Assembly (NCBI GenBank): GCA_965140405.1
Contig: OZ223208.1
Span: 496,001 to 560,000 of the forward strand
Direction: 5' to 3'
Length of the DNA: 64,000 nt
Origin: G963556115 sp963666605
GTDB taxonomy: Bacteria; Planctomycetota; SZUA-567
Numbering within the stretch: the first letter of the stretch is position 1; each line of letters starts with the position of its first letter. The position numbers were made by a program, and so were the translations under genes. The notes below the pieces were generated by a model. That model did no database searches, had not been told where the DNA came from, and was given only the letters and a program-made list of their open reading frames with translations. This document shows positions 54,901-63,989 of this stretch, in pieces.

Positions 54901-55911
54901 TTACTTGTTTCGCTCAAACTGAGTTATGCCCATTGACTCACACTCCATATCAATAAGAGTCTTCATCTCATCATCCAATTTCATAACACTCAAGGTAACA
55001 CCAACCATTTCTAAAGAGGTAAAATAGTTTCCAACATATTGATGATATACAGTTATACCTTTTTCCATTAAAAGCTCTTCTACCTTGTTATAGAATATAT
55101 AAAGTTCCATAACAGGCGTTGCTCCAAGTCCTGAAACAATAACAGCTACCTCATCGCCATCAACAAAGGGTTTATCAGGTAGAATAGCATTAACTGCTTC
55201 TTCCGCCATCTCATCAGCTGTTTTCAATTTTTCAACTTTGATTCCAGGCTCACCATGATGTCCAATGCCAACTTCCATTGTACCATCTTCAATAACAAAA
55301 TTAGGTTTGCCGTTTGCTGGTAAGGTACAAGGAGCAAGCCCAATACCAATACTTCTAGTATTGTCAACAGCTCTCTGACTAATCTCGATTACTTCCTCAA
55401 GAGAAGCACCTGTTGCTGCTTTTGCGCCGCCAATCTTCCACATAAAGATTTCTCCAGCGACCCCTCGACGTTTTGCTATTTCTTCTTTTGGTGCAGATGG
55501 GACATCATCATTTGCAACTACCGTTTTAACATTAATGCCATCCTCTTCAGCTAATTCAATAGCCATTTTCACATTCATATTATCGCCAGCATAGTTTCCA
55601 TACAAACATGCCACACCATTACCAGAATCAGCCTCAGTCATAGCATTATAAAAACTTTTAGCAGTTGGCGATGAAAATAACTCTCCCACTGCGACCGCGT
55701 CTACAAGATTTTTCCCGATATAACCAATAAACGCAGGTTTGTGCCCTGAGCCGCCGCCAGTAACAATCCCAACTTTACCTTTAATTGGAGTTTCTTTATA
55801 TTTTAAGACTCTATCATCACCAGTTGGCACTAAAATATCTTTATGAGCTTTAATAAAACCTTTAAGCATATCTTCAACTACCATATCTGGTATATTTATA
55901 ATTCTTTGCAT
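54901..55911 (-). CDS. DhaK-type kinase subunit (predicted L-erythrulose kinase)
   Basis: 336 residues. The GGGSGH loop (52-57) and H219 in GIGHHGEPG, which covalently binds the ketone substrate as a hemiaminal in DhaK, are present, as are GNYAGDNMNV and AGEIFMWKIGGAKAA. It supplies the substrate-binding half of a two-chain kinase with DhaL. AAAGGA precedes the ATG. In tetritol pathways a DhaK-family enzyme (LerK) phosphorylates L-erythrulose; classical dihydroxyacetone remains possible. An inverted repeat that may be an operator lies 33 bases upstream. Confidence 0.9.
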   Translation of the reverse strand: MQRIINIPDMVVEDMLKGFIKAHKDILVPTGDDRVLKYKETPIKGKVGIVTGGGSGHKPAFIGYIGKNLVDAVAVGELFSSPTAKSFYNAMTEADSGNGVACLYGNYAGDNMNVKMAIELAEEDGINVKTVVANDDVPSAPKEEIAKRRGVAGEIFMWKIGGAKAATGASLEEVIEISQRAVDNTRSIGIGLAPCTLPANGKPNFVIEDGTMEVGIGHHGEPGIKVEKLKTADEMAEEAVNAILPDKPFVDGDEVAVIVSGLGATPVMELYIFYNKVEELLMEKGITVYHQYVGNYFTSLEMVGVTLSVMKLDDEMKTLIDMECESMGITQFERNK

Positions 55912-55943
55912 TATGTTTCCTTTATAATAATGTGTAGTAAATT

Positions 55944-55963
55944 ATGACAATTATTTTTGTCAT
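55944..55963. promoter_or_regulatory. inverted repeat upstream of dhaK, possible operator
   Basis: ATGACAA and TTGTCAT, a perfect 7-base inverted repeat with a 6-base spacer, lie 33-52 bases before the dhaK start. A DeoR-family regulator is encoded just upstream. Size and place suit an operator; no proof from sequence alone. Confidence 0.4.
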
Positions 55964-56131
55964 TATCATAAATAATTAAGGCTTTGTCTACGAGCCAATA
56001 TTCGAATAAGGTCCTTATCTTTTCAATATTATAATTGAATAGATTGGCGTAAATTCTAAACTATTGTATATTAATTAGGCAGGCAATGATTTATTAGTAA
56101 ATATACCACCAATGATACAGGTTACAAATAA

Positions 56132-56902
56132 CTATTCCTCATCAGCGATAACAAGCTGTATTCCTTCTTTCCTAAATTGCTCTTGTTGTTCCTTAGAAAT
56201 CCCGGAATCCGTAATAACAGCGTGAATATCAGACAAACCACAAATAACACCAAATGAGGTTTTACCTATTTTAGTAGAATCAATAATAAGAAAAACTTTT
56301 TCAGCTGACTTTATCATCGCTTTCTTAATACTCAAATCATTCAAACCTGGCGTTGTTACACCTGACTCAAAAGAAAAACCTACTGCCGCAAGAAATAATT
56401 TATCTGCATGAATTTTACTAAAAAAGTCTGAGGAGAGGTCGCCACCTAATGATAAAGTTGGTGCTCTAAACCCTCCCCCAGGCATTTGTATTTCGATTGA
56501 TGGTATTGAGCCAAGTAAAAGTGCAATATTTAAAGAATTAGTAACAACCGCTAGGTTAATTTTTCCGATAAGATTCTTAGCCATTTCTGTTGTTGTGGAT
56601 CCTGCATCAAGTATTATTGAATCCCCGTTATTTACAAGAGACGCTGCTTTTTTCCCAATCATCGACTTCATTACCATATTTTCTTTATGTTCTAATGATA
56701 ATGTACGGACTTGCTCAGACACATTTTTAAGAATAGCTCCACCATGTACCTTAACAATCAATCCTTTGTTTTCAAGTATTGCTAAATCTTGCCTGATAGT
56801 TGGTTCAGTGACATTAAAAGTCTTACTTAAAAATGAGACCTTCGCTTGTCCCTCTTCCCGTAAAAGTAAAAATATTTTACTTTGCCTTGGATTCAATATC
56901 AT
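56132..56902 (-). CDS. DeoR-family transcriptional regulator
   Basis: 256 residues. The N-terminal helix-turn-helix (QAKVSFLSKTFNVTEPTIRQ then DLAILENKGLIVKVHGGAIL) has the DeoR signature, and the C-terminal sugar-phosphate sensor domain carries GDSIILDAGSTTTEMAKNL, LFLAAVGFS and VFLIIDSTKIGKTSFG. These proteins usually repress sugar operons until a phosphorylated sugar binds. It sits inside the locus, between the dehydrogenase and dhaK, with gaps on both sides. An effector such as erythrulose or erythrose phosphate is likely but inferred. Confidence 0.92.
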   Translation of the reverse strand: MILNPRQSKIFLLLREEGQAKVSFLSKTFNVTEPTIRQDLAILENKGLIVKVHGGAILKNVSEQVRTLSLEHKENMVMKSMIGKKAASLVNNGDSIILDAGSTTTEMAKNLIGKINLAVVTNSLNIALLLGSIPSIEIQMPGGGFRAPTLSLGGDLSSDFFSKIHADKLFLAAVGFSFESGVTTPGLNDLSIKKAMIKSAEKVFLIIDSTKIGKTSFGVICGLSDIHAVITDSGISKEQQEQFRKEGIQLVIADEE

Positions 56903-57106
56903 TACCTACACCTTTCATGAAATTTAATTTATCAAAATATCTTTTATTGTAGCGAAAAAGTATAATTACTCGCAGGATTATACAGCATTCATTTATTATG
57001 AAAATAAAGATACATAATAGTAATATTGATAATCCTAATAAACACTTAACTATATAGTAAGACCGTGTATTCTGCAATAAAAAAGTATATTCTGACTATT
57101 TGATCA

Positions 57107-58195
57107 TTATGGTATAATTAAGACTTTTATTGACTCCTTAGCATTTTGTGCTTGTTCAAGAGCAGCATGAAAATCTTCAAGAGCAAACTTATGAGTCACA
57201 ATTCCATCAACTGTAACTTTTTTATTAGCAAGCAACTCAATTGCAACTGGATACATTTTAGGACTAAGATGACCACCAATAATTCTCAGTTCTTTCTTTT
57301 CTCCAATTACCGTCCAGTCTACAGTTGTATCTCCACTAAAGACAGAAAACTCAACAAAACGACCACGTTTACGAAGTATATTAAGACCTGTTTTTACAAC
57401 AATTGGATTTCCTGTAACTTCAATAAAGACATCGCAACCATAACCACCTGTCATAGCATCAACTTCCTTTTTTACATCAACCTTTTGTGGGTTTAAGGTA
57501 ATATCTGCACCAAGTTTTTTTGCCAATTCCAAACGTTCTTCACTTATATCAATTACAATAAGTTTATATGGGTTTTTCAATGCTGCTGCCTGAATAGCAA
57601 ACAAGCCAATTGGACCAGCACCAGCAATTACTACAGTATCTTTTAAGCTGATATCGCCACATTCGACAGCATGTGAAGCACAAGCCAAAGGTTCAATTGC
57701 AGCAGCTTCTTCAAGAGATAATGATTCAGGGATTTTATATACAAGTGCACCTGCTGGATAGCGCAAATACTCCGCCATAGCACCTTCAGCAACTTCTGAT
57801 TGAAATCCATATATATTATGAACATTACAGAGATGATGAAGTCCTTCTTGGCAGTAAAGGCATTCCCAACATGGAATAATTTGCTCCGAAATAGTACGAT
57901 CACCTATTTTAAGATTATATTTCTCTGCGGCTCCTTCGCCAAGCTCAACAACTTCACCCCAAAATTCATGCCCAGGAGTAACTGGAGCAATCATCCAAGG
58001 CGCAGTGTTCTCATCTCCCCAATCCGCAACAGCACCATGAAAAGCATGAACATCACTACCACATATACCACATGCTTTAACTTTAACAATAACTTCTCCC
58101 GCTCTAGCTCTTGGGCTTGGCTTATGTTCAAGGCGGTAATCTCCAGGGCCATATGCAGTCACAGCTAGCATTTCTTTTGGAATATCTACTGACAT
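57107..58195 (-). CDS. eltD: zinc alcohol dehydrogenase, predicted erythritol/L-threitol dehydrogenase
   Basis: 362 residues, medium-chain dehydrogenase. Catalytic zinc ligands C45 (CGICGSD), H76 and E77 (PGHEF) and E168 are present; the structural zinc site is C109, C112, C115, C123. The NAD fold carries VIAGAGPIGLF. The run SEQIIPCWECLYC, the WGDEN near 59-63 and the EFSVFSG/TVDWTVIG segment closely resemble the Mycobacterium erythritol/L-threitol dehydrogenase EltD as I remember it. It would oxidise the tetritol to L-erythrulose. It follows the transporter genes on the same strand. Confidence 0.85.
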   Translation of the reverse strand: MSVDIPKEMLAVTAYGPGDYRLEHKPSPRARAGEVIVKVKACGICGSDVHAFHGAVADWGDENTAPWMIAPVTPGHEFWGEVVELGEGAAEKYNLKIGDRTISEQIIPCWECLYCQEGLHHLCNVHNIYGFQSEVAEGAMAEYLRYPAGALVYKIPESLSLEEAAAIEPLACASHAVECGDISLKDTVVIAGAGPIGLFAIQAAALKNPYKLIVIDISEERLELAKKLGADITLNPQKVDVKKEVDAMTGGYGCDVFIEVTGNPIVVKTGLNILRKRGRFVEFSVFSGDTTVDWTVIGEKKELRIIGGHLSPKMYPVAIELLANKKVTVDGIVTHKFALEDFHAALEQAQNAKESIKVLIIP

Positions 58196-58270
58196 TTTAA
58201 CTCCTTCTAATATATATTTTTATTATTTAGCACGACACATTTACACTATTATTATCTATTATATTATAAT

Positions 58271-59242
58271 TTAAGCTTTTGGTGCTCTTGTTCTAATTCC
58301 TTGGAATAGAATAGCAGCTAACAGAATAAATCCAAATACAGCATCCTGTAAGAATGGATTAACTCCACTCAATGTGAGAAGATTTTCAATTATCTGCAAA
58401 AGTAAAGCTCCACCCAATGCACCAACTATTGAGCCACGCCCACCGGTAAGCACAACGCCTCCTAGAACGGCTGCGGCTAAAGCTTGCATTATATTGCCTT
58501 CACCCATGCCATTAGTACAAGACAACTGTCGACCTGCTGTAAGCATACCTCCAAAGGCTGCAAAAAAACCAGATATCATAAATGCAGTTAATTGTATTTT
58601 CTTTGTGTTAATACCACCGATAAATGCCGCTTCAGGATTACTTCCTGTCGCCAATAACTTTCTACCAAAGGGTCTATATCTAGTTATAAAATATAATATC
58701 CCAAGAACAATTATAAGTATGAAAATTGACACAGAAAAATGCCTACCAAAGACTCTAGCGCTTCCAAGATACATGAATGATTTTGGTAAACCATATAATC
58801 CTTCTGGTATTAAGAATTTCACCACACCCCTTAAGAATAGCAGCATAGAAAGACCAACAAGAAAATCACTTACACCAAGTTTAATAGAAAAGTATCCGTT
58901 AATATACCCAATAAGGACACCAATACCTAGACATATAAAAATAGCTAAAAATGGAGGTAAAAATGGAAACCACTTTAAAACTATTAAATTTGCAAGTATT
59001 GGAGCAAGAGCAAATGTAGACTCCATACTTAAATCAAGCCTGCCCAACATCAATAAAAAAGACAAACCAAATACCAACATTGCCATAGGTACAACATGAC
59101 TAAAGATATTCAATATATTTAGGGTACTTGAAAAACTCGGTTCAATAAAGCAACCAGTCAAAAAGATTACGATTAAAAGTACCCAGACGATATAATCAGT
59201 TAAAGCAGTATTAATATGCTTAATTAAATTTTTACTATTCAA
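58271..59242 (-). CDS. RbsC-type sugar ABC transporter permease
   Basis: 323 residues with about 8-10 hydrophobic helices. The GYINGYFSIKLGVSDFLVGL segment and the C-terminal GGVVLTGGRGSIVGALGGALLL are typical of the RbsC/BPD_transp_2 family. A single permease gene suggests a homodimer. It overlaps the ATPase gene by four bases, so they are translationally coupled. With the upstream binding protein it should import a sugar or polyol; the neighbours suggest a tetritol. Confidence 0.92.
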   Translation of the reverse strand: MNSKNLIKHINTALTDYIVWVLLIVIFLTGCFIEPSFSSTLNILNIFSHVVPMAMLVFGLSFLLMLGRLDLSMESTFALAPILANLIVLKWFPFLPPFLAIFICLGIGVLIGYINGYFSIKLGVSDFLVGLSMLLFLRGVVKFLIPEGLYGLPKSFMYLGSARVFGRHFSVSIFILIIVLGILYFITRYRPFGRKLLATGSNPEAAFIGGINTKKIQLTAFMISGFFAAFGGMLTAGRQLSCTNGMGEGNIMQALAAAVLGGVVLTGGRGSIVGALGGALLLQIIENLLTLSGVNPFLQDAVFGFILLAAILFQGIRTRAPKA

Positions 59243-60810
59243 TTTTGTACCCCCTGTACGGCTTTATAGATTTCGCTCTCGTCGAAATCAGTTCGTGAAA
59301 ATTCAGCGCATATCCTGCCTCCAAGAACAACAAGGATACGATCGCATACAATGTTAAGCTCCTCAATACTACTAGAATTTACGACAATTCCATTTTGTTT
59401 TTTATCTCCAATTAAGTTTGTACGCAGAAGTCTTAGGATCTCATATTTAGCTCCAACGTCAATTCCTTTTGTTGGCTCATCAAGAACCAACACCCTTGGT
59501 AGAGTAGCCGCAAGCCTTGCAAGCACAACCTTCTGTTGATTACCACCGCTAAGAGTCATTATTTTATTATAGGGGTTAGTCACTTTAATATTATAGGCAT
59601 CTTTAAAACTATCATAAGTTGCAACTTCATCTTTACGACGAATGCTCCTACTACTTTTATTTCTACTAATATTCTCCTTCAACAGTCTATCCCAAATACC
59701 TGCATTCATATTATCTAAAATTGTCATATCTTTGAATGCACCTTCATGTATTCTATCATTGGTCAAATAGACCATTCCATTTTCTAGCGCCTTACTTGGT
59801 GTTGGATCCTTAAACTCTGAACCTTCAATCTCTATTTCACCTTTATCCAAAGTTATAATTCCAAATAGTGATCTAAAAAGTTGAATTACTCCAGACTCAA
59901 CGAGTCCAGTAATTCCTAAAATCTCTCCAGGGCGCAATGAAAAGCTTATGTCTTCAAAGTACGGTTTTTTACATAGCCCTTTTACTTCAAGTAGTGGCTT
60001 TTCTTCTTTAGGAGTCAATTCTGGAATATACTGATCTTCAGAAAAATGCGGTTTTATTACACTTTCTCCGACAATTAAATCAGCCAACTCGGATTCATTA
60101 AAATTACTCACATCACCTGTTATTATTAGTTTGCCATCTCTAAATACTGTTACTTTATCACAAATTTCTGTTATTTCCGGTATTCTGTGAGTAATAAGAA
60201 CAATTGCTTTTTTATGTTTAACCTTGTTTAAATATTCAAAGAGTATATCTGTCTTTGCTTTTCTTAATGCTGATGTGACTTCGTCTAGTAAAACAATATC
60301 GCTATCAAATAAATCTGTAACGAGGGCTGTATACACTAAATGTCGATCTTCCATCGATACATCACATACTTTAGTTGTTGGAAGAAAATCAAAAGAAAAA
60401 GTGTCTAGTGTGTCCTTAACTTTTTTCCTCATCAAAGACCTATCCATCATTAGAACATTCTTCATTAATGGAGCTGCAAGATAAAAATTTTCCTCTATTG
60501 TTAGATCAAGCGCAAATGGAGGCTCTTGAGGTACAAGATAAATACCATTTTTACGTGCCTCAATTGGATTAAAATTATTAAGATCCAACTCTACTTCTTT
60601 ACCTTCTTTTTCAATATAAGCTCTACCTGAATCGGCCACAGTTCTACCATACATAATACTGACAAAGGTTGACTTTCCTGCACCATTCTTACCCACAAGA
60701 CCATGAATTTCACCTTTATTAAGTTCAACATTGACATCATCAAGAGCGATGAGTCCGGGATATGTCTTTACAATATTTTCGAATCTAATCGTAGGTATTT
60801 TCTTATTCAA
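59239..60810 (-). CDS. RbsA-type sugar ABC transporter ATPase, two ABC domains
   Basis: 523 residues. The first ABC domain has a full Walker A (GKNGAGKST) but a degenerate signature (VSMEDRHLVYTAL) and a Walker B LLDEVTSA. The second has a degenerate Walker A (TGLVESGVIQLFRSL) but intact LSGGNQQKVVLARL signature and VLDEPTKGID. Half-sites that are complementary like this are usual in RbsA/MglA proteins, though the weak first signature is more marked than normal. It energises the permease encoded next. Confidence 0.92.
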   Translation of the reverse strand: MNKKIPTIRFENIVKTYPGLIALDDVNVELNKGEIHGLVGKNGAGKSTFVSIMYGRTVADSGRAYIEKEGKEVELDLNNFNPIEARKNGIYLVPQEPPFALDLTIEENFYLAAPLMKNVLMMDRSLMRKKVKDTLDTFSFDFLPTTKVCDVSMEDRHLVYTALVTDLFDSDIVLLDEVTSALRKAKTDILFEYLNKVKHKKAIVLITHRIPEITEICDKVTVFRDGKLIITGDVSNFNESELADLIVGESVIKPHFSEDQYIPELTPKEEKPLLEVKGLCKKPYFEDISFSLRPGEILGITGLVESGVIQLFRSLFGIITLDKGEIEIEGSEFKDPTPSKALENGMVYLTNDRIHEGAFKDMTILDNMNAGIWDRLLKENISRNKSSRSIRRKDEVATYDSFKDAYNIKVTNPYNKIMTLSGGNQQKVVLARLAATLPRVLVLDEPTKGIDVGAKYEILRLLRTNLIGDKKQNGIVVNSSSIEELNIVCDRILVVLGGRICAEFSRTDFDESEIYKAVQGVQN

Positions 60811-60839
60811 AGTTTTATCCTTTTTATGTTACTGAAATT

Positions 60840-60885
60840 GTGCCTTACAATAACAAATGACGATGATATTTATTTTGTAAGGCAC
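60840..60885 (-). promoter_or_regulatory. stem-loop between binding protein and transporter ATPase
   Basis: A perfect 11-bp inverted repeat (GTGCCTTACAA with TTGTAAGGCAC) closes a 24-base loop, 39 bases after the binding-protein stop. No T-run follows on the minus strand. Such hairpins often protect the mRNA of the binding protein so it is made in excess of the membrane parts, as in malE-malF. Confidence 0.55.
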
Positions 60886-60923
60886 GTTAGTACATAATTA
60901 ATATGCTGCAATAATAATTCTTA

Positions 60924-62159
60924 CTATTTATCCCAAGGCCACTTTTTATCACGAAGATACGGCCAGAAGTTTCCCCAAAGAAGCTTTGAATCTGCTGGAT
61001 AATCGCCAGGTACAGTCATAGTTGAACTTGTTTTATACCAAACACCGTCCCAACTACCACCTGGAGTTTTGCCTTCAACTACTTGTACAGGAGCCCATAC
61101 AGGCTTAGCACCCTTCTCAAGTTCTTCCTTAGTAAATTGGTCTGGAGCGATCTGCATAATTAGTGGCATCTTGACATTTTTGTATAACACATCACCAGCC
61201 TTGGCAATACCAGCTTCACCATTTTTAGCAATATCTACCATAAGGCGAGCCACAACTACACCTTCACCCCAGGCAGGTTGTATTGTAATTGAATCAATTT
61301 TCTTTTGACGAATCATTTCTAGCCCAGCACTTGTTGCATCAATACCAACCATCGGAATATGCTTCTCATTGTCCCAAGTATACGCCATCCCTGCTGCTTC
61401 TAGAGCAGGCCAAATACCAGCAAGAGACATTGTGTCGTCATGAGTATAAGTACCAATAATCTTATTTCCGTATTTTGTAATCATATCCGACATACGCTCA
61501 TATGACACATCAGGTTTAAACTTACCTTCAACCTGAACAACTTCAAGACCTTCAGTTTTTTCACAAATAGGGTCAATCACTGAGCGGAATCCACGACCGC
61601 GGTCTTGTGCAATTGAAGTACTTAGCTCTCCAGTCATTTCAATAATAACACCGCCTGCAGCTGCCCAATCTTTAGGATCTTTGCCATATCTTTTCTCAAA
61701 AAGCGATATAAGTGATTTCGCACATTGCTGTCCAGCCAGAAAGTTATCAAATGCTACAAATGTATGCTTACCACCAAGAACAGTAACATTATTAGTAATA
61801 ACCGGAATATCCATTTCATTATAGCGAAGAACAGGACCAACTATTTTTGAATCAATTGTGCAATACACACCGAAATCAGGCTCCATTGCTAGAAGTGTCT
61901 CCATTAATTTCACCTGCGTGTCTGGATTGCTTGAGCCTTTAAGATCACGCTTGAAAGTAAACCCATCTACCTTTCCCAAGCGGTCTAATTCAAATACAAT
62001 ACCATCTTGAACAGTTTGAAAAAATATGTCGTCAAGTCCCCATGCAACCTCTGCGATTTGAAGATGCTTCCCTTTTAGGTTTTCTTCAGCTCTCAGACTT
62101 GGAACAACCAACATTGAAACAACAAGTAGAAGCCCAAAAATCTTTTTCCTACAAAACAT
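60924..62159 (-). CDS. periplasmic sugar-binding protein of the ABC transporter
   Basis: 411 residues. Signal peptide of about 24 residues (IFGLLLVVSMLVVPSLRA). The mature protein has the type I fold of RbsB-like proteins: QVKLMETLLAMEPDFGVYCT, IPVITNNVTVLGGKHTFVAF, IGTYTHDDTMSLAGIWPALE and HIPMVGIDATSAGLEMIRQK. It is about 100 residues longer than RbsB, mainly at the C-terminus (GGSWDGVWYKTSSTM). It is the first gene of the catabolic operon. Ligand predicted as a tetritol from context. Confidence 0.92.
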   Translation of the reverse strand: MFCRKKIFGLLLVVSMLVVPSLRAEENLKGKHLQIAEVAWGLDDIFFQTVQDGIVFELDRLGKVDGFTFKRDLKGSSNPDTQVKLMETLLAMEPDFGVYCTIDSKIVGPVLRYNEMDIPVITNNVTVLGGKHTFVAFDNFLAGQQCAKSLISLFEKRYGKDPKDWAAAGGVIIEMTGELSTSIAQDRGRGFRSVIDPICEKTEGLEVVQVEGKFKPDVSYERMSDMITKYGNKIIGTYTHDDTMSLAGIWPALEAAGMAYTWDNEKHIPMVGIDATSAGLEMIRQKKIDSITIQPAWGEGVVVARLMVDIAKNGEAGIAKAGDVLYKNVKMPLIMQIAPDQFTKEELEKGAKPVWAPVQVVEGKTPGGSWDGVWYKTSSTMTVPGDYPADSKLLWGNFWPYLRDKKWPWDK

Positions 62160-62654
62160 ACAAAAACTCCTTTAATTAAAACACAACATAAAATTACACA
62201 CAAGAAGTAGGCACACACCTACCATCACTAAACATTAATATTCAACCTCATTATATAAAATTTAAGTATCAGTAATTTCATTAATAATTTAGACCTCAGC
62301 CTCGCAATTTAACGTCGAATATACAGCATCATACTATTAGCAACAACACCCACAAAACACCAGCTCTCTTTCTATTTTCAACCTTATATTTTTTATTTTT
62401 TTCTTTTTTCTTTCTTTATTTTTCTTTTTACGGTAATATTCTTAGATTACCACACAAATAGTCGTAAGCAACTATATTATTTATTTATTTTTTAATTTTT
62501 AACCATAATTAACATATAGAAAAAACTATAACCCCATAAAATAGCTTGTATTTTTTCTATTTTTTTCTTTTTTCTTGCTTATGGTTTTTTTCAGTGTATA
62601 TTGAAATTAACTGATATTTAATACTATGCACTTAACAGTATGGTTGTGTTTTGT

Positions 62655-62675
62655 GACTTTTGTTAAACAAAAGTC
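62655..62675. promoter_or_regulatory. 21-base perfect palindrome, probable operator
   Basis: GACTTTTGTT and AACAAAAGTC are exact inverted repeats around one central A, in the divergent control region. Length and symmetry fit a dimeric repressor site, most simply for the DeoR-family protein of the locus. Confidence 0.5.
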
Positions 62676-62743
62676 CTATTGACTAAGAAATAATTATCTA
62701 CGAGTAATAACAAAAGACGAAATTACGAGACTACAAAAAAACG

Positions 62744-62762
62744 AAATCGATATCATCGATTT
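62744..62762. promoter_or_regulatory. inverted repeat upstream of the TIM-barrel gene
   Basis: AAATCGAT and ATCGATTT flank three bases, a perfect 8-base inverted repeat followed by T-rich DNA, 118 bases before the TIM-barrel ATG. It may be an operator or a small attenuator. Confidence 0.35.
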
Positions 62763-62879
62763 TATTTTTACACTTTAAACAATAGTTTGTAACTTATTAC
62801 ATAAATTCATGTTATACAATCTCTTATAACTTAAACAAATTAGAGATTATTTAAATCAAATACTGAAAAGGAGAATGCG

Positions 62880-63872
62880 ATGGGACATGAAGTAACGATT
62901 TTTACAGGACAATGGGCTGATTTGCCTCTTGAAGAAGTGGCTAAAATCATGGGGGAATTTGGCTATGATGGGCTTGAGTTAGCTTGCTGGGGGGATCACT
63001 TTGACCCAATTTTAGGATCTGAAAGTACTGCTTACTGTGAGGATAAAATTGCTTTGTTGGCTAAATATAATTTAAAGTTACAAAGCCTTTCAACCCACGT
63101 TGCAGGACAACTTGTCGGGGATAATTATGATGAAAGACACAATAGTTTTGCCCCTCCTGAACTTAGTGGTAATAAAGTAGGCATGAGAGAGTGGGCAATT
63201 AAACATATGAAGTGTGCTGCAAAATCAGCTGCCAATCTTGGAATACCAATTGTTAACGGTTTTTTTGGCAGTCCTATTTGGAGTATTTTGTATTCATTTC
63301 CACCATGCACGCCAAATCAAGTAGAGAATGGATTTAAATTAATCGCAGAACGCTGGATACCTATTCTTGATGTATTTAAAGATCAAGGTGTTAAGTATGC
63401 ATTTGAAGTGCATCCTGCAGAGATTGCTTTTGATATAGCATCTGCGACACGTCTCCTAGAAACTCTTAATTATCATGAAGCATTTGGGTTTAACTATGAT
63501 CCTTCTCACTTCGCATACCAAGGTGTTAATTATATTTTATTTTTAAATACTTTTAAAGACCTCATATTAAATGTGCACATTAAAGATGTTTGGTGGGGAC
63601 ATGGGGACGGAACAGTTGGAGTTTACGGTGGGCACACAAATTTTGGGGACGCTCGTAGATACTGGGATTTTCGCTCTCCAGGTAGAGGCGATATAAAATT
63701 TGAAGATATAATGGTAACACTCAATACTATCGCGTATGACGGACCATTATCTATAGAATGGGAAGATTCTCATATGGATAGATTACATGGAGCTAAAGAA
63801 GCTCTAAATTTTGTTCGCAAACTTGACTTTCCACCTTCAACAATTGATTTTGATGCAGCATATGCAAAATAA
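62880..63872 (+). CDS. TIM-barrel sugar-phosphate isomerase, predicted L-erythrulose-1-phosphate isomerase
   Basis: 330 residues of the xylose-isomerase-like (AP endonuclease 2) TIM-barrel family. Probable metal ligands are E176 (YAFEVHP), D207 with H210 (NYDPSHF), H233 (NVHIKDV) and E293 (LSIEWED). AAAAGGAG lies six bases before the ATG. It is transcribed divergently from the transporter-dehydrogenase operon. In tetritol pathways a member of this family (LerI/EryC type) converts L-erythrulose-1-phosphate to D-erythrulose-4-phosphate; that is the one step otherwise missing here. The specific substrate is inferred. Confidence 0.8.
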   Translation: MGHEVTIFTGQWADLPLEEVAKIMGEFGYDGLELACWGDHFDPILGSESTAYCEDKIALLAKYNLKLQSLSTHVAGQLVGDNYDERHNSFAPPELSGNKVGMREWAIKHMKCAAKSAANLGIPIVNGFFGSPIWSILYSFPPCTPNQVENGFKLIAERWIPILDVFKDQGVKYAFEVHPAEIAFDIASATRLLETLNYHEAFGFNYDPSHFAYQGVNYILFLNTFKDLILNVHIKDVWWGHGDGTVGVYGGHTNFGDARRYWDFRSPGRGDIKFEDIMVTLNTIAYDGPLSIEWEDSHMDRLHGAKEALNFVRKLDFPPSTIDFDAAYAK

Positions 63873-63956
63873 TTCTACCCGTCATAATGAGTACAGTGAA
63901 AAGTGACTTATCTAGATAACAAAATAATATAACAACAATATTTTAAACTTACTGAT

Positions 63957-63989
63957 GCCGGAATGGATAAATACATCATTCCGGCTTTT
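63957..63989 (+). terminator. terminator after the TIM-barrel gene
   Basis: A 9-bp stem (GCCGGAATG with CATTCCGGC) closes an 11-base loop and is followed by TTTTA, 85 bases past the stop. Confidence 0.85.

Larger units (their letters stand above)
62160..62879. promoter_or_regulatory. divergent control region of the sugar-alcohol locus
   Basis: 720 very AT-rich bases between the binding-protein gene and the TIM-barrel gene, which point away from each other. It contains two T/C-rich tracts (about 62380-62430 and 62548-62593) and two palindromes listed separately. Promoters for both directions must lie here; I cannot place their boxes with confidence. Confidence 0.55.

Noticed and set aside
58374..59099. 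241-codon plus-strand frame over the permease gene
   Set aside because: Antisense shadow of a clear RbsC-type permease that overlaps its ATPase gene in normal operon fashion.
62380..62593. T/C-rich tracts considered as terminators or phase-variable runs
   Set aside because: No stem precedes them and they are mixed T and C with A interruptions rather than clean homopolymers.
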